A model generated the notes under the pieces. The model made no database searches. It was not told the DNA's origin and was given only the letters and a program-made list of their open reading frames with translations. A stretch of DNA of 64,000 nt from Corynebacterium sp. GTDB lineage: Bacteria > Actinomycetota > Actinomycetes > Mycobacteriales > Mycobacteriaceae. The stretch lies in contig NZ_JAUNLS010000016.1 of assembly GCF_030532325.1 (NCBI RefSeq), positions 1-64,000 on the forward strand, given 5' to 3'. Below are positions 17,542-26,795 of this stretch, in pieces. A program made the translations under genes and the position numbers. Within the stretch, counting starts at the first letter, position 1. Each line of letters begins with the position of its first letter.

Positions 17542-20100
17542 TTAGCCGCGGGTATCCAGCTCGAGGCGCTGGCCGCCATCAGCGACGTCGACGTGCACGG
17601 TGTCGCCGTCCACGATCTCGCCGGCCAGCAGCTTGCGCGCCAGCTGGTCACCGATGGCCTGCTGCACCAGGCGGCGCAGCGGGCGGGCGCCGTAGGCGGG
17701 ATCGTAGCCGCGATCTGCCAGCCACAGCTTGGCAGCGTCGGAGACCTTGAGGGTCAGGCGGCGTCCACTCAGGCGCTCCTGCAGGGAGGCCAGCTGGATG
17801 TCCACGATGCCCTCAAGGAGCTCGGAGGACAGCGGCTCGAACATCACCACGTCATCGAGGCGGTTGATGAACTCCGGCTTGAAGTTGCGCTTGACCGCCT
17901 CCATGACCTCCTCCTTAGTGCCGCCGGCGCCCAGGTTAGAGGTCAGGATGATCACCGTGTTGCGGAAGTCCACGGTGCGCCCTTGGCCGTCGGTAAGCCG
18001 GCCCTCATCGAGGACCTGCAGCAGCACGTCGAAGACGTCCGGGTGGGCCTTCTCGACTTCGTCGAAAAGCACCAGCGTGTACGGACGGCGACGCACGGCC
18101 TCAGTAAGCTGACCGCCGGCATCGAAGCCCACGTATCCCGGAGGGGCACCGACGAGGCGAGCCACGGAGTGCTTCTCGCCGTACTCAGACATGTCGATGC
18201 GCACCATCGCGGAGTCATCGTCGAAGAGGAACTCCGCCAAAGCCTTGGCCAGCTCCGTCTTGCCCACACCCGTGGGGCCGAGGAAGAGGAAGGAGCCGGT
18301 AGGGCGGTTCGGATCCGCCACGCCAGCGCGGGCACGGCGCACGGCATCGGAAACGGCCTTGACTGCCTCGTGCTGGCCCACAACGCGCTTGCCCAGCTCA
18401 GCCTCCATGTTGAGCAGCTTCTCGGTCTCACCCTGCAGCATCTTGCCGGCCGGGATACCGGTCCACGCGGAGACCACCTCGGCGATGGTGTCCGGGGTGA
18501 CTTCCTCGGTGAGCATGGTGTTGGTCTGAGCGTTGGCGCGGGTCTCGGCCTCAGCCAGCTGCTTCTCCAACTCAGGGATGCGGCCGTAGCGCAGCTCGGA
18601 GGTCTTCTCATAATCACCCTCGCGCTCGGCGATCTCCGCCTGGCGCTTGAGATCCTCCAACTCCTCCTTGGCCTGCTGGACCTCGTCGATGGCCTTCTTC
18701 TCATTGACCCAGCGGGCCTTGAGCTCGCCGAGCTTCTCGCGTTCATCCGCAAGCTCCTGCTGCAGCTTGGCCAGGCGATCCTTGGAGGCGGCGTCCGATT
18801 CCTTCTTCAGCGCCAGCTCCTCGATCTCCATGCGGCGCACGATGCGCTCGAGCTCGTCAATTTCCTGCGGGGAGGAGTCAATCTCCATGCGCAGGCGCGA
18901 GCCGGCCTCATCGACCAAGTCGATGGCCTTGTCCGGCAGGAAGCGGTTGGTGATGTAGCGGTTGGAGAGCTCAGCGGCGGCCACCAGGGCGGAGTCCTGG
19001 ATGCGGATGCCGTGGTGAACCTCGTAGCGCTCCTTGAGGCCACGCAGGATGCCGACGGTGTCCTCCACGCTCGGCTCGGCGGCGTAGACCTGCTGGAAGC
19101 GGCGCTCCAGGGCGGCGTCCTTCTCGATGTACTTGCGGTACTCATCCAGCGTGGTGGCGCCCACCAGGCGCAGCTCGCCGCGGGCCAGCATGGGCTTGAT
19201 CATGTTGCCGGCGTCCATCGAGCCTTCACCGGTGGCACCGGCGCCGACGATGGTGTGCAGCTCATCGATGAAGGTGATGATCTGGCCGTCGGAGGCCTTA
19301 ATCTCATCGAGCACGGCCTTGAGGCGCTCCTCGAACTCGCCGCGGTACTTCGCGCCAGCAACCATGGAGCCGAGATCCAGGCTCAGCAGGGTCTTTCCCT
19401 TGAGGGACTCCGGCACGTCGCCGGCGACGATGCGGCGGGCCAGGCCCTCGACGATGGCGGTCTTACCCACGCCGGGCTCACCGATGAGCACCGGGTTGTT
19501 CTTCGTGCGGCGGGAGAGCACCTGGACCACACGGCGGATCTCCTGATCGCGGCCGATGACCGGGTCAATCTTGCCCTCGCGGGCGCGGGCGGTGAGGTCC
19601 GTGGCGTACTTCTCCAGGGCCTGGAATTGCTCCTCGGGGTTCTCCGAGGTCACCTTGGCGGCACCGCGCACGGAGGGGAAAGCGCCCTTGAGCGCCTCGT
19701 AGGTAGCGCCGCGGCTGGTAAGCAGCTCGGCGGCATCCGTCTTAGAGCCAGCGATGGCGGCGAGCAGCACCTCAGTGGAGACGTACTCGTCACCGAGCTC
19801 ACCGGCCAGCTCCTGCGCGCGGGTCAGGACGTTGAGGCCGTCACGGTTAAAGTTGGGGTTCGCCATCCCGGACCCCTCTGCCTTGGGATAGGAATCAACC
19901 AGGGAGCGTGCTTCCTTGAGCACGGTCTCAGGGTCAACGCCGGTGGCCTTAAGAACCGGGGCGGCGATGCCGTCCTCCTGGCTCAGGATGGCGGCCAGCA
20001 GGTGGGCCGGGCGGATATCGGGGTTACCGTTGGCGGAGGCCGTCTGCAGCGCTTGCTGCAGGGCCTCCTGAGTTTTGGTGGTGGGGTTAAAAGCGTTCAT
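17542..20100 (-). CDS. clpB: ClpB disaggregase chaperone
   Basis: 852 residues, the normal length for this AAA+ hexamer, which pulls proteins out of aggregates together with DnaK. N-domain repeats (1-145) are followed by AAA1 with Walker [14 protein letters not shown] and Walker [13 protein letters not shown]. Next come the coiled-coil middle domain (about 400-530, rich in KE) and AAA2 with [13 protein letters not shown] and [13 protein letters not shown]. Two HAIR operators upstream (20188-20208 and 20228-20248) point to HspR repression, linking it to the dnaK cluster at 32.5-37 kb. An AGGAG ribosome site lies 10 nt before the ATG. Confidence 0.98.
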   Translation of the reverse strand: MNAFNPTTKTQEALQQALQTASANGNPDIRPAHLLAAILSQEDGIAAPVLKATGVDPETVLKEARSLVDSYPKAEGSGMANPNFNRDGLNVLTRAQELAGELGDEYVSTEVLLAAIAGSKTDAAELLTSRGATYEALKGAFPSVRGAAKVTSENPEEQFQALEKYATDLTARAREGKIDPVIGRDQEIRRVVQVLSRRTKNNPVLIGEPGVGKTAIVEGLARRIVAGDVPESLKGKTLLSLDLGSMVAGAKYRGEFEERLKAVLDEIKASDGQIITFIDELHTIVGAGATGEGSMDAGNMIKPMLARGELRLVGATTLDEYRKYIEKDAALERRFQQVYAAEPSVEDTVGILRGLKERYEVHHGIRIQDSALVAAAELSNRYITNRFLPDKAIDLVDEAGSRLRMEIDSSPQEIDELERIVRRMEIEELALKKESDAASKDRLAKLQQELADEREKLGELKARWVNEKKAIDEVQQAKEELEDLKRQAEIAEREGDYEKTSELRYGRIPELEKQLAEAETRANAQTNTMLTEEVTPDTIAEVVSAWTGIPAGKMLQGETEKLLNMEAELGKRVVGQHEAVKAVSDAVRRARAGVADPNRPTGSFLFLGPTGVGKTELAKALAEFLFDDDSAMVRIDMSEYGEKHSVARLVGAPPGYVGFDAGGQLTEAVRRRPYTLVLFDEVEKAHPDVFDVLLQVLDEGRLTDGQGRTVDFRNTVIILTSNLGAGGTKEEVMEAVKRNFKPEFINRLDDVVMFEPLSSELLEGIVDIQLASLQERLSGRRLTLKVSDAAKLWLADRGYDPAYGARPLRRLVQQAIGDQLARKLLAGEIVDGDTVHVDVADGGQRLELDTRG

Positions 20101-20187
20101 CGTTGTGTTTCTCCTAGTTTCGACGTGCTTGCGTCAGCCGGCCTGCGGGCCGGTCTGTGGGCCTTCACTGGACACAACGTCTCAGAA

Positions 20188-20208
20188 CTTGAGTCTGTTC
20201 CACTCAAG
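20188..20208. promoter_or_regulatory. HAIR operator (HspR site) upstream of clpB
   Basis: CTTGAGT-ctgttcc-ACTCAAG, a perfect 7-7-7 match to the known HspR inverted repeat, placed 88 nt before the clpB ATG. It is the best HAIR site in the window. Confidence 0.9.
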
Positions 20209-20227
20209 TTGAAAAATCTTCAATTTT

Positions 20228-20248
20228 TTTGAGTCGAAGGGACTCAAC
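20228..20248. promoter_or_regulatory. Second HAIR-like operator upstream of clpB
   Basis: TTTGAGT-cgaaggg-ACTCAAC keeps the 7-7-7 spacing with one unpaired outer position in each arm relative to the consensus. The centres of the two HAIR sites are 40 bp apart, about four helical turns, so two HspR dimers could bind on the same face. Confidence 0.75.
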
Positions 20249-20270
20249 TTTGCGAGCAGGGCTGCTGGGG

Positions 20271-21647
20271 CTAGTACTCGATGCCGTAAGAAAACGACTC
20301 CATGATCACCTGGGTACCCAGGTAGAAGAGCTCCCACTTATCGTCCTCGTCGAGCTTGCGCAGCTCGCCCAGGGAGGCCAGGTGGCTCATGCCGTTGGCA
20401 GTGGCCCACAGGGTGAGGTTCTTGATGTAGACCAGCTTGTCGTCATCGTGCTGGCCCAGCTCGTGTAGGCGCTGGCGGGTAATGCGCATGAGGTAGGCCA
20501 GGGATTCGCCCATGTCCGTCTGATCAATGCCGTCCTCGCGGATGGGCACCACGGAGTGGCTGGCCGCGGAAATCAGCGCGCTGAAGCGGCGCGGGTTCTT
20601 CAGCGCATAGCTGAAGAAGGCCACGGAGACACACTCAAGGTGATCGGCGGCAGTGGCGCAGTAGGAGGAATGCTCGTGGAGGTACTCCATGCGGCGGGTG
20701 AATTCGGCGTCGGTAAGCTCCTCAATGCGCTCCCTAAGGGCGAAGTCATTGTTGACCCACTCGGTGACAAAGGAGACCGGCGCCCCGCAATGCCGGGCCA
20801 CGTCCTCCACGCACACGGCGTCCGCACCCTTCTCCCCGGCCAGCTCAATGGCGCACTCGAGCATGCACTCGCGGGCCTCCTCCGGGCTCATCGCGGAGAG
20901 GTCATGGTCGCCGTCCATACACACCCGTGGCGGTACTTCTTCGTCATATGCAGCCATGGCCTGGCGCAGCGAGGCGAGGCGATCGGAGGCGTCGGCGACG
21001 TCGCCGCGGTCGATGATGCGCAGGATGGCATTGTAGAGCGCCTCGTAGACCACCTTGAGGTTGTAGCGGCGCAGCACCGAATGCTGGTGGCGCAGCACGC
21101 CAATCACACTGAGGTGCCCCAAGCCGTGGATGGTGGCCCAACTCAGCACGCTCAGTGCCGCGAGGATCTGCGAAGAGACGCCCTCCCCCACGGTGACCCC
21201 GCGCTCGGCGGCGAGATCCTCCATGCCGATGTAGAGCATGTCCAAAGACTCGTTGCCGCTGAGCTTTCCTTGGCGCAGTGCGTCCCACTGCTGCTGGGTG
21301 ACGGAAAGCTTGTGCTCGAAGAGGTAACGGAAGAGCTCCGGGTTAGTCTCCACGTAGGAGTAATAGCCCTCGGAGACCGCGATGAGCTGGGCGCCGACCT
21401 CCGGCTGGGTGGTGGCCTCCACGGTGTCGCGCAGAAACTGGATCTTACGGCGGTTGATGTAGGTGGGAAGGTCCGCCACCAGGTCATCGAGATTGCCGTA
21501 GAGCGCGTGAACGTCCTCGACGGTGCACGGCGCGTGCTTGGCCACGCATTCGGCGGTAATCGAGTCCTCCCCTTGGGACGCCGCCATGCGCAAAGCCGGC
21601 TCCAAGATGGAATCTCGGAGCTGCCCTAAGCCCTCGTTGTGCATCAT
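20271..21647 (-). CDS. Tandem double TetR-like regulator (two TetR-WHG units)
   Basis: About 458 residues from the paired ATG codons at 21647/21644, where GAGGGA lies just before them; a longer upstream frame has no support. Two TetR-like units sit head to tail. Unit 1 has an HTH around DSITAECVAKHAPCTVEDVH and a WHG-type motif SWATIHGLGHLSVIG. Unit 2 has an HTH around ADAVCVEDVARHCGAPVS and LWATANGMSHLASLG. Internal matches such as GYYSYVETNPELFRYL and AFFSYALKNPRRFSAL confirm duplication. Single TetR proteins are about 200 residues and dimerise; a fused pair could bind DNA as a monomer. It lies 38 bp past the second clpB HAIR site, in the same direction. Confidence 0.8.
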   Translation of the reverse strand: MMHNEGLGQLRDSILEPALRMAASQGEDSITAECVAKHAPCTVEDVHALYGNLDDLVADLPTYINRRKIQFLRDTVEATTQPEVGAQLIAVSEGYYSYVETNPELFRYLFEHKLSVTQQQWDALRQGKLSGNESLDMLYIGMEDLAAERGVTVGEGVSSQILAALSVLSWATIHGLGHLSVIGVLRHQHSVLRRYNLKVVYEALYNAILRIIDRGDVADASDRLASLRQAMAAYDEEVPPRVCMDGDHDLSAMSPEEARECMLECAIELAGEKGADAVCVEDVARHCGAPVSFVTEWVNNDFALRERIEELTDAEFTRRMEYLHEHSSYCATAADHLECVSVAFFSYALKNPRRFSALISAASHSVVPIREDGIDQTDMGESLAYLMRITRQRLHELGQHDDDKLVYIKNLTLWATANGMSHLASLGELRKLDEDDKWELFYLGTQVIMESFSYGIEY

Positions 21648-21832
21648 TCCCTCAGTACGTCTGTGTACACGGCACCTGCAGGCGCGCAGTACCCTTTTGT
21701 TCTGGAAAGAGTTTACGCTGTTGATGCCGCCACACCAAAGCGGCGAGGGGCTGCACCAGTGCGGCGCGAGCCCCCGGAGTGCACGCACCTCGCGACGCTA
21801 AGGAAACGCTGAGGACTTCGTGAAGAGGAGGC

Positions 21833-22792
21833 TTAGGCCTTGCTCAGGAACTCGCGGGCGATGGTGGCCGGCTCGGCCTTCTCCGCGCCCACGTTGCGCA
21901 GGTTCATGGCCACCACGTCCTCGGTGCTGAGATCCGCGTTGAGCTCATCGAGGGCCTCCACGGCCTGCGAGTCCACGCTCTCGGCTCGGTAGATGGGCAC
22001 CAGGTTCTGCGCGGGGATGAGGTTCTTCGGATCCTCCAAGCGCACCAGGTTGATCTCCTTGCCCTCGCGGTCCAGGGTGGGCGAGGTGGTGTAGACATCC
22101 GCCACGCTGGCCTGGCCCTCGAGCAGCGCGGCGATGGTCAGCGGGCCGCCGCCGTCAGAGATGGCGTTGACCTTAATGTCCTGCTTGTTGAGGCCGTAGG
22201 ACTGCGCCAGGCCCCGCGGGCCGTAGGGGCGCTGGGCCAGCTCCGGGTTGGCGGCGATAGTGATTCCCTCGGCATCCTGGAGTTTCTTCAGATCCCCCAG
22301 GGTGGCCAGCTGGTACGTGCGCGCCGTCTCCTCGGTGACGTGGTAAGCGTCCTTGGACTCCGCCGGGGCCATCTTCGCCGCCTTGAGTTCCTCCGGCAGC
22401 ACCGAGTTGAGGGAGGAGTAGACGGCGTCGGCATCCGCGCCCGGGGTGACCTCCGCGGAGTAGAACTGGGCCAGGTTGCCGGTGTATTCCGGCACGATGT
22501 CCACCTCGCCGGATTCCAGCGCCTTCATGTAGACCTCGCGGCTGCCGATGCCGGACTTCACCTCGACGTCGAAGCCTGCAGCCTCCAGCGTGGCTGCCCA
22601 CAGCTGGCCGATGATCTCCGATTCCGGGAAGTTGGCGGTGCCGATGACGATGCTGCCTTCCTTCCCGCCGGCAGCACCGTTCTCCGCTCCCGGCTGCGCG
22701 GTGGGGTCCTCGGCGGTGCACGCACTGAGTGTCACCGCCGCGGCGGCGAGGGTGGCGAGCGAGCTGAACAGGCGGGCGCGGGAACGGCGCAT
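21833..22792 (-). CDS. Osmoprotectant-type ABC transporter substrate-binding lipoprotein
   Basis: 319 residues from ATG 22792, where the lipoprotein signal begins (MRRSRARLFSSL ... TLSAC). The mature part is an OpuBC/ProX-type fold: GTANFPESEIIGQLWAATLE starts the first lobe, and VPEYTGNLAQFY and ADVYTTSP are typical of quaternary-ammonium binders. It catches a compatible solute such as glycine betaine or choline outside the membrane and delivers it to the two permeases encoded just upstream (gap 71 nt). It is the last gene of a four-gene operon. The exact ligand is not decided. Confidence 0.9.
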   Translation of the reverse strand: MRRSRARLFSSLATLAAAAVTLSACTAEDPTAQPGAENGAAGGKEGSIVIGTANFPESEIIGQLWAATLEAAGFDVEVKSGIGSREVYMKALESGEVDIVPEYTGNLAQFYSAEVTPGADADAVYSSLNSVLPEELKAAKMAPAESKDAYHVTEETARTYQLATLGDLKKLQDAEGITIAANPELAQRPYGPRGLAQSYGLNKQDIKVNAISDGGGPLTIAALLEGQASVADVYTTSPTLDREGKEINLVRLEDPKNLIPAQNLVPIYRAESVDSQAVEALDELNADLSTEDVVAMNLRNVGAEKAEPATIAREFLSKA

Positions 22793-22863
22793 AAGGGGGT
22801 CTCTTTCCGTAGGTTGCTCCCAGCGGGTCGTGCCGGGCGGATGCCCCAGTCTAGCCAGGGCGG

Positions 22864-23544
22864 CTAGCCCGCAGCGGCCACTCCAGGCGGGCGCACGAGC
22901 CTTTGGACCGCGGCGAAGGCGCCGTCGATGGCCAGGGCGAGCACCGCCACGAGCAGCGCGCCGACCAGCATCTGCGGGTAATCGCGCAGCGCAAGCCCGT
23001 CGATGAGGTAGCGGCCCAGGCCCGAGAGCCCGATGTAGGCCACGATGGTGGCCGTGGCGATCACCTGGACTGTGGCCGAGCGGATGCCACCCACGATCGC
23101 GGGTGCAGCCAGGGGCAGTTCCACTTTCCCGATGATCTGGGGCTCGCTGAATCCGGCGGCGCGGGCGGAGTCCACCACCGCGCGGTCCAACGCGCCCACG
23201 CCGGTGACCGTGCCGGCCAACATGGGTGGGATGGCCAGGATCGCCAGCACGATGACCGCGGGAATGACCGGCAGGCGCACGCCGAAGGAGAGCTCGAGGC
23301 TCAGCCAGGTCAAAAGCCCCAGGGAGGGCAGCGCGCGCAGGGCGCCGGCGGCGGCCACCACGGTGGATAGCCCCCGCCCGCTGTGGCCTAGGGCGATGCC
23401 CACCGGCAGGGCCACGGCCGCGGCGATGAGCACCGCCAGCGCCGAATAGCCCAGGTGCGCCGTAAGGCGCGCGCCGATGCCCTGGGGCCCGGTCCACTCG
23501 GCGGCGCTGAAGATGAAGGAGAGTGCTTCAGTAAGAAAGTGCAT
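22864..23544 (-). CDS. Osmoprotectant ABC permease, subunit 1
   Basis: 226 residues with about five to six membrane helices. The cytoplasmic coupling loop DSARAAGFSEPQIIGKVELPLAAPAIVGGI (split here between residues 128-157) is the EAA motif of binding-protein-dependent permeases. ALRALPSLGLLTWLSL is typical of OpuB/ProW-type components. It starts 3 nt after the end of the next permease gene (23548-24201), so the two are co-translated and should form a heterodimeric channel. Confidence 0.92.
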   Translation of the reverse strand: MHFLTEALSFIFSAAEWTGPQGIGARLTAHLGYSALAVLIAAAVALPVGIALGHSGRGLSTVVAAAGALRALPSLGLLTWLSLELSFGVRLPVIPAVIVLAILAIPPMLAGTVTGVGALDRAVVDSARAAGFSEPQIIGKVELPLAAPAIVGGIRSATVQVIATATIVAYIGLSGLGRYLIDGLALRDYPQMLVGALLVAVLALAIDGAFAAVQRLVRPPGVAAAG

Positions 23545-23547
23545 GGC

Positions 23548-24201
23548 TTAGCTCCTTGCCTTCACCCGGCGCGCCCAGGGCATGAGCAGGCGGCCGAGGA
23601 TGATGAGGAGGACGTCGACAAGCAGGGCAAGAACAACGGTGCCCAGCAGCCCGGCGATGATCTCCGTGGGGAAGTTGCGCTGGAAACCCTCGGTGAACAG
23701 TGTGCCCAGGGAGTGCACGCCCACCAGGGCGCCGACGGAGATGAGCGAGATGGTCGAGGCCGCCACCACGCGCAGGCCCGCCAGGATACCCGGCCCGGCC
23801 AGGGGAAGCTCCACGGCGAGGATGCGCTGCAGCGGGGCGTAGCCCATGGCCACCGCGGAGTTGCGCACGGGCTCGGGCACGGTGTCAAAGGCATCAGCTG
23901 TGGAGCGCACCTGCAGGGCCAGGCCGTAGAGGGTCATGGCCACCAACACGTTGACCGGAGAGAGCACCGAGGTGCCCAGCACCAGCGGCAGCAGGATGAA
24001 CAGCGCCAGCGAGGGGATGAGGTAGAGCACGCTGGAGGCCCCGATGAGCATCTCGCGCAGGCGGGCGTAGCGGTGGGCGGCCCAGCCCAGCGGCAGGGCC
24101 AGGAGGAAGGCCGCGAGGATAGGCGGCCAGGCCAGGTTGAGGTGCGCGAGGGCAAGCTCCGTCAGCCGTGCGCTGTTTTCTGCTATCCAGGACCACTTCA
24201 C
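23548..24201 (-). CDS. Osmoprotectant ABC permease, subunit 2
   Basis: 217 residues, paralogous to the neighbouring permease, with the EAA-type loop AVAMGYAPLQRILAVELPLA followed by GPGILAGLRV and about six membrane helices. Its ATG overlaps the stop of the ATPase gene in an ATGA (24198-24201), a sign of tight co-translation. Two distinct permeases plus one ATPase and one lipoprotein match the OpuB/OpuC or YehWXYZ layout. Confidence 0.92.
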   Translation of the reverse strand: MKWSWIAENSARLTELALAHLNLAWPPILAAFLLALPLGWAAHRYARLREMLIGASSVLYLIPSLALFILLPLVLGTSVLSPVNVLVAMTLYGLALQVRSTADAFDTVPEPVRNSAVAMGYAPLQRILAVELPLAGPGILAGLRVVAASTISLISVGALVGVHSLGTLFTEGFQRNFPTEIIAGLLGTVVLALLVDVLLIILGRLLMPWARRVKARS

Positions 24202-25061
24202 CGCGCATCACCGGCGTGGGGATTGTGGGTTGCTTCGGTGCTGGGATTGTCGGCGCTGTCTAGCAGGCCCACGACGGTGCCCTCCTCCCCCACCAGCACA
24301 TCGCGCCCGGCGCGATGTTCCACGTGCAACCGCTTGGACTCCAGGCCCACGAAGTGCGCCACCTCCGGGGAGGCCGGGGCGGTGAGGAAATCCTCGGGCG
24401 CGCCGTGCTGGCGGATGTGGGCACGCTCGCCTAGCAGAATAATGTCATCGCCCAGCAGGAAGGCCTCGTCCATGTCGTGGGTGACCAGCAGGACGGTGGT
24501 GTTCATGGTGCGCTGCAGCTCGCGGACCTCGTGCTGGAGCTCGCGGCGCACCACCGGGTCCACCGCGCCGAAGGGCTCGTCCATGAGCACCAGCTGCGGG
24601 TTGGCCACGAGGCCGCGGGCCACGCCGACGCGCTGGGCTTGGCCGCCGGAGAGCTCCGCCGGGTAGCGGGAGTGCAGCTCCTCGCCCACGTGCACGCGCA
24701 GCAGCCACTGGCGTGCGGCCGCGGTGGCCTCCTGGCGGCTGGCCCCGGAGAGCCTGGCCACCGCGGCGACGTTCTCTAGTGCCGTGCAGTGCGGCAGCAG
24801 CCCGGAGTTCTGCATGACGTAGCCGATGGAGCGGCGCAGCTGGACGGGGTCGCGCTCGGTGACAGGGGTTTCCTCGATGAGCACGCGGCCCGAGCTCGGC
24901 TCCACCATGCGGTTGACCAGGCGCAGCAGCGTGGTCTTGCCGCAGCCGGAAGGCCCCACCAGGGCGGTGATGGCTCCGGGGCGCAGGGTATAAGAAAAGC
25001 CCTCGACCGCAGCCGAGGGCGAGCCCGGGTAACGCACTGTGACATCGTCGAATTCAATCAT
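24198..25061 (-). CDS. Osmoprotectant ABC transporter ATPase
   Basis: 287 residues, first gene of the operon. Walker A GPSGCGKTTLLRLV, signature LSGGQAQRVGVARGL and Walker B LVLMDEPFGAVDP are intact, with the switch His in LLVTHDMDEAFLLG. Family members often carry tandem CBS domains that sense ionic strength. Here only about 60 residues follow the ATPase core, too short for a CBS pair, so osmotic gating would need another mechanism. Confidence 0.93.
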   Translation of the reverse strand: MIEFDDVTVRYPGSPSAAVEGFSYTLRPGAITALVGPSGCGKTTLLRLVNRMVEPSSGRVLIEETPVTERDPVQLRRSIGYVMQNSGLLPHCTALENVAAVARLSGASRQEATAAARQWLLRVHVGEELHSRYPAELSGGQAQRVGVARGLVANPQLVLMDEPFGAVDPVVRRELQHEVRELQRTMNTTVLLVTHDMDEAFLLGDDIILLGERAHIRQHGAPEDFLTAPASPEVAHFVGLESKRLHVEHRAGRDVLVGEEGTVVGLLDSADNPSTEATHNPHAGDAR

Positions 25062-25108
25062 TATCCCACGATGCTACAGGCTTTGAGCGCCGGGCAGGGG
25101 CGAGGAGA

Positions 25109-26488
25109 CTACTCGGTGGCCTTCTGCGAGCCCACGTGACTGATGCCTTCCTTCAAGATGGTACCGCGCGGCGGCATCATGCCGGTGAACTTAAACATGA
25201 GGTAAATGCCCACCGCAATCGCCAGGGAGATCCAGCCAAAGCCGGCGGTGAAGCCGTACATGACGGCCAGTGGGGCGATGATGGTCCAGCTGATCTCAAA
25301 GGGACCGAAGCCGATGTAGGCCATGCCGTACTCGGAGAGGGTGCCGGACTCCAGCTTGGGGTCGACGATCTTGAGGATGGCAATGCCGGTGGCCACGGTG
25401 GCGGTGGCCCAGCCCCAGCCAAAGATGCCGCGCTCGATCCAGCGCTCGCCAAAGAACTCCGCCGGGAACCAGAAGAGGAAGAGCGAGCAGTAGATGATGC
25501 CCAGCACGAAGAGGATGATCAGCGCCACCCAGTACTCGGCGATGGCGGCCGGGACGATGGCGGCCACACCGAAGGCGATGAGGTAATCGGTGGCCGCGCC
25601 GGAGACCGATCCCACGGCGTCCTTGTCCAGGTAGTCCTGGGCGCCGATGAGGTTCATGGCCGCGCGGATGATGAGGCCCACCACCATGGACATGGCAAAG
25701 AGCGGGATGGAGACGTTCTCCCAGACGCTGGAGATGCCCTGGGTGATGCCGTAGGCAATCATGACGGTGAGCACGATGAAGCCCACGTGCAGGGTCAGCG
25801 CCTCAATGGAGGAGGGGTTGGTGGTGGCACGGCCCAGGGAGGGGCGATCCTCCAGGCGGGAGATGTAGCCGCGGCGGACCTCCTCCGGCAGCTCGCGCGG
25901 GACGTGGGAGACCTTGCCCTTGCGAATGCCCCAGTTGCCGGCGATGACGCCGCCGACGATGGCGGCCAGGGTGCCGATGGTGGCGGAGGTGAAGCCCAGG
26001 GAGGAGGCGGCCTCGGCGCCCACGCCCTCCAGGGCGCCGCCCACGGCGGCAGCGGTGCCGAAGCCGCCGGTGAAGCCCACCGGCAGCATCATGCCAAACC
26101 AGTCCGGGGTGTTGAAGACGGGCACGAAGAAGAGCAGGCCCAGCACCACGAAGAGGCCCCACTGGCCGGTGAACATCATGGTGGAGTAGCCCCACATGTT
26201 GCGCGCGCCCTTGCCCATGTTGCCGCCGGTTTCCATGGAGTAGGCCATGGAGGCAAAGACCACGGCGATGAGCAGCGTGGTGTAGGAGCCCAGGTTATCT
26301 GAGAAGTTGATCCAGCCCAGCACGTTGGGGCCCAGCAGCAGGCCGAGCAGGCCCGCGGTGATCGGTGCGGGGAGCAGAAGGTCCTGGAAGACGAACTTCA
26401 CTTGGTGGCGAAGCACGTTACCAATGACCATGAGCAGGGAAATCCAGCCCACGTCAAGCATGAGGGTGTACGCAGAGAACTCTTCCAT
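25109..26488 (-). CDS. gltS: Sodium/glutamate symporter family protein
   Basis: 459 residues from ATG 26488 (MEEFSAYTLMLDVGWISLL), preferred over a longer frame because GAAAGG lies 10 nt upstream. About eleven to twelve hydrophobic segments. Two Gly-rich re-entrant loops are seen: GFTGGFGTAAAVGGALE (about 155-171) and GSVSGAATDYLIAFGVAA (about 290), the paired signature of the GltS family, which takes up glutamate with sodium. It is in the same orientation as the ABC operon, ending 47 bp before it, and may be a separate unit. The symbol is by family. Confidence 0.88.
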   Translation of the reverse strand: MEEFSAYTLMLDVGWISLLMVIGNVLRHQVKFVFQDLLLPAPITAGLLGLLLGPNVLGWINFSDNLGSYTTLLIAVVFASMAYSMETGGNMGKGARNMWGYSTMMFTGQWGLFVVLGLLFFVPVFNTPDWFGMMLPVGFTGGFGTAAAVGGALEGVGAEAASSLGFTSATIGTLAAIVGGVIAGNWGIRKGKVSHVPRELPEEVRRGYISRLEDRPSLGRATTNPSSIEALTLHVGFIVLTVMIAYGITQGISSVWENVSIPLFAMSMVVGLIIRAAMNLIGAQDYLDKDAVGSVSGAATDYLIAFGVAAIVPAAIAEYWVALIILFVLGIIYCSLFLFWFPAEFFGERWIERGIFGWGWATATVATGIAILKIVDPKLESGTLSEYGMAYIGFGPFEISWTIIAPLAVMYGFTAGFGWISLAIAVGIYLMFKFTGMMPPRGTILKEGISHVGSQKATE

Positions 26489-26795
26489 TAATTCACAACC
26501 TTTCTGTCCACACGCATGGAAGCCACCGTGAGATGAGGCGACCCTGAGAGTGATGCCCGGGAGACGGTATGGTTCCCCAGTCTTGGGGAAGAACGTCACA
26601 TAACATAACAGCCATTCACTTGGCGCTACCCCCGAAAATATTATCAGTTTCTTTACGTATTTCCGCCTTATACTGCGAGGCCGGCCACATCAGGCGCTCA
26701 TCGTGAGGGCGCACCAGCAGGGGTTGGGCACCCCGTGGGCCTCACAATCCTGGGCTTTCTTGGGGTGGCGCGCGGCGGAAGTAGGATGAGACACC
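26489..26795. promoter_or_regulatory. Divergent intergenic region with hairpin in the gltS leader
   Basis: 307 bp between divergent genes; no gene seen. TTCCCCA-gtct-TGGGGAA (26573-26590) is a perfect 7-bp inverted repeat 85 nt upstream of the gltS start. An A/T-rich stretch (about 26595-26680) probably holds the promoters. Confidence 0.5.

Noticed and set aside
17593-20232. 879-codon open frame on the plus strand opposite clpB
   Set aside because: It is a shadow of clpB caused by strong GC bias at third positions; the product is Leu/Gly/His-rich without motifs, and there is no ribosome site.
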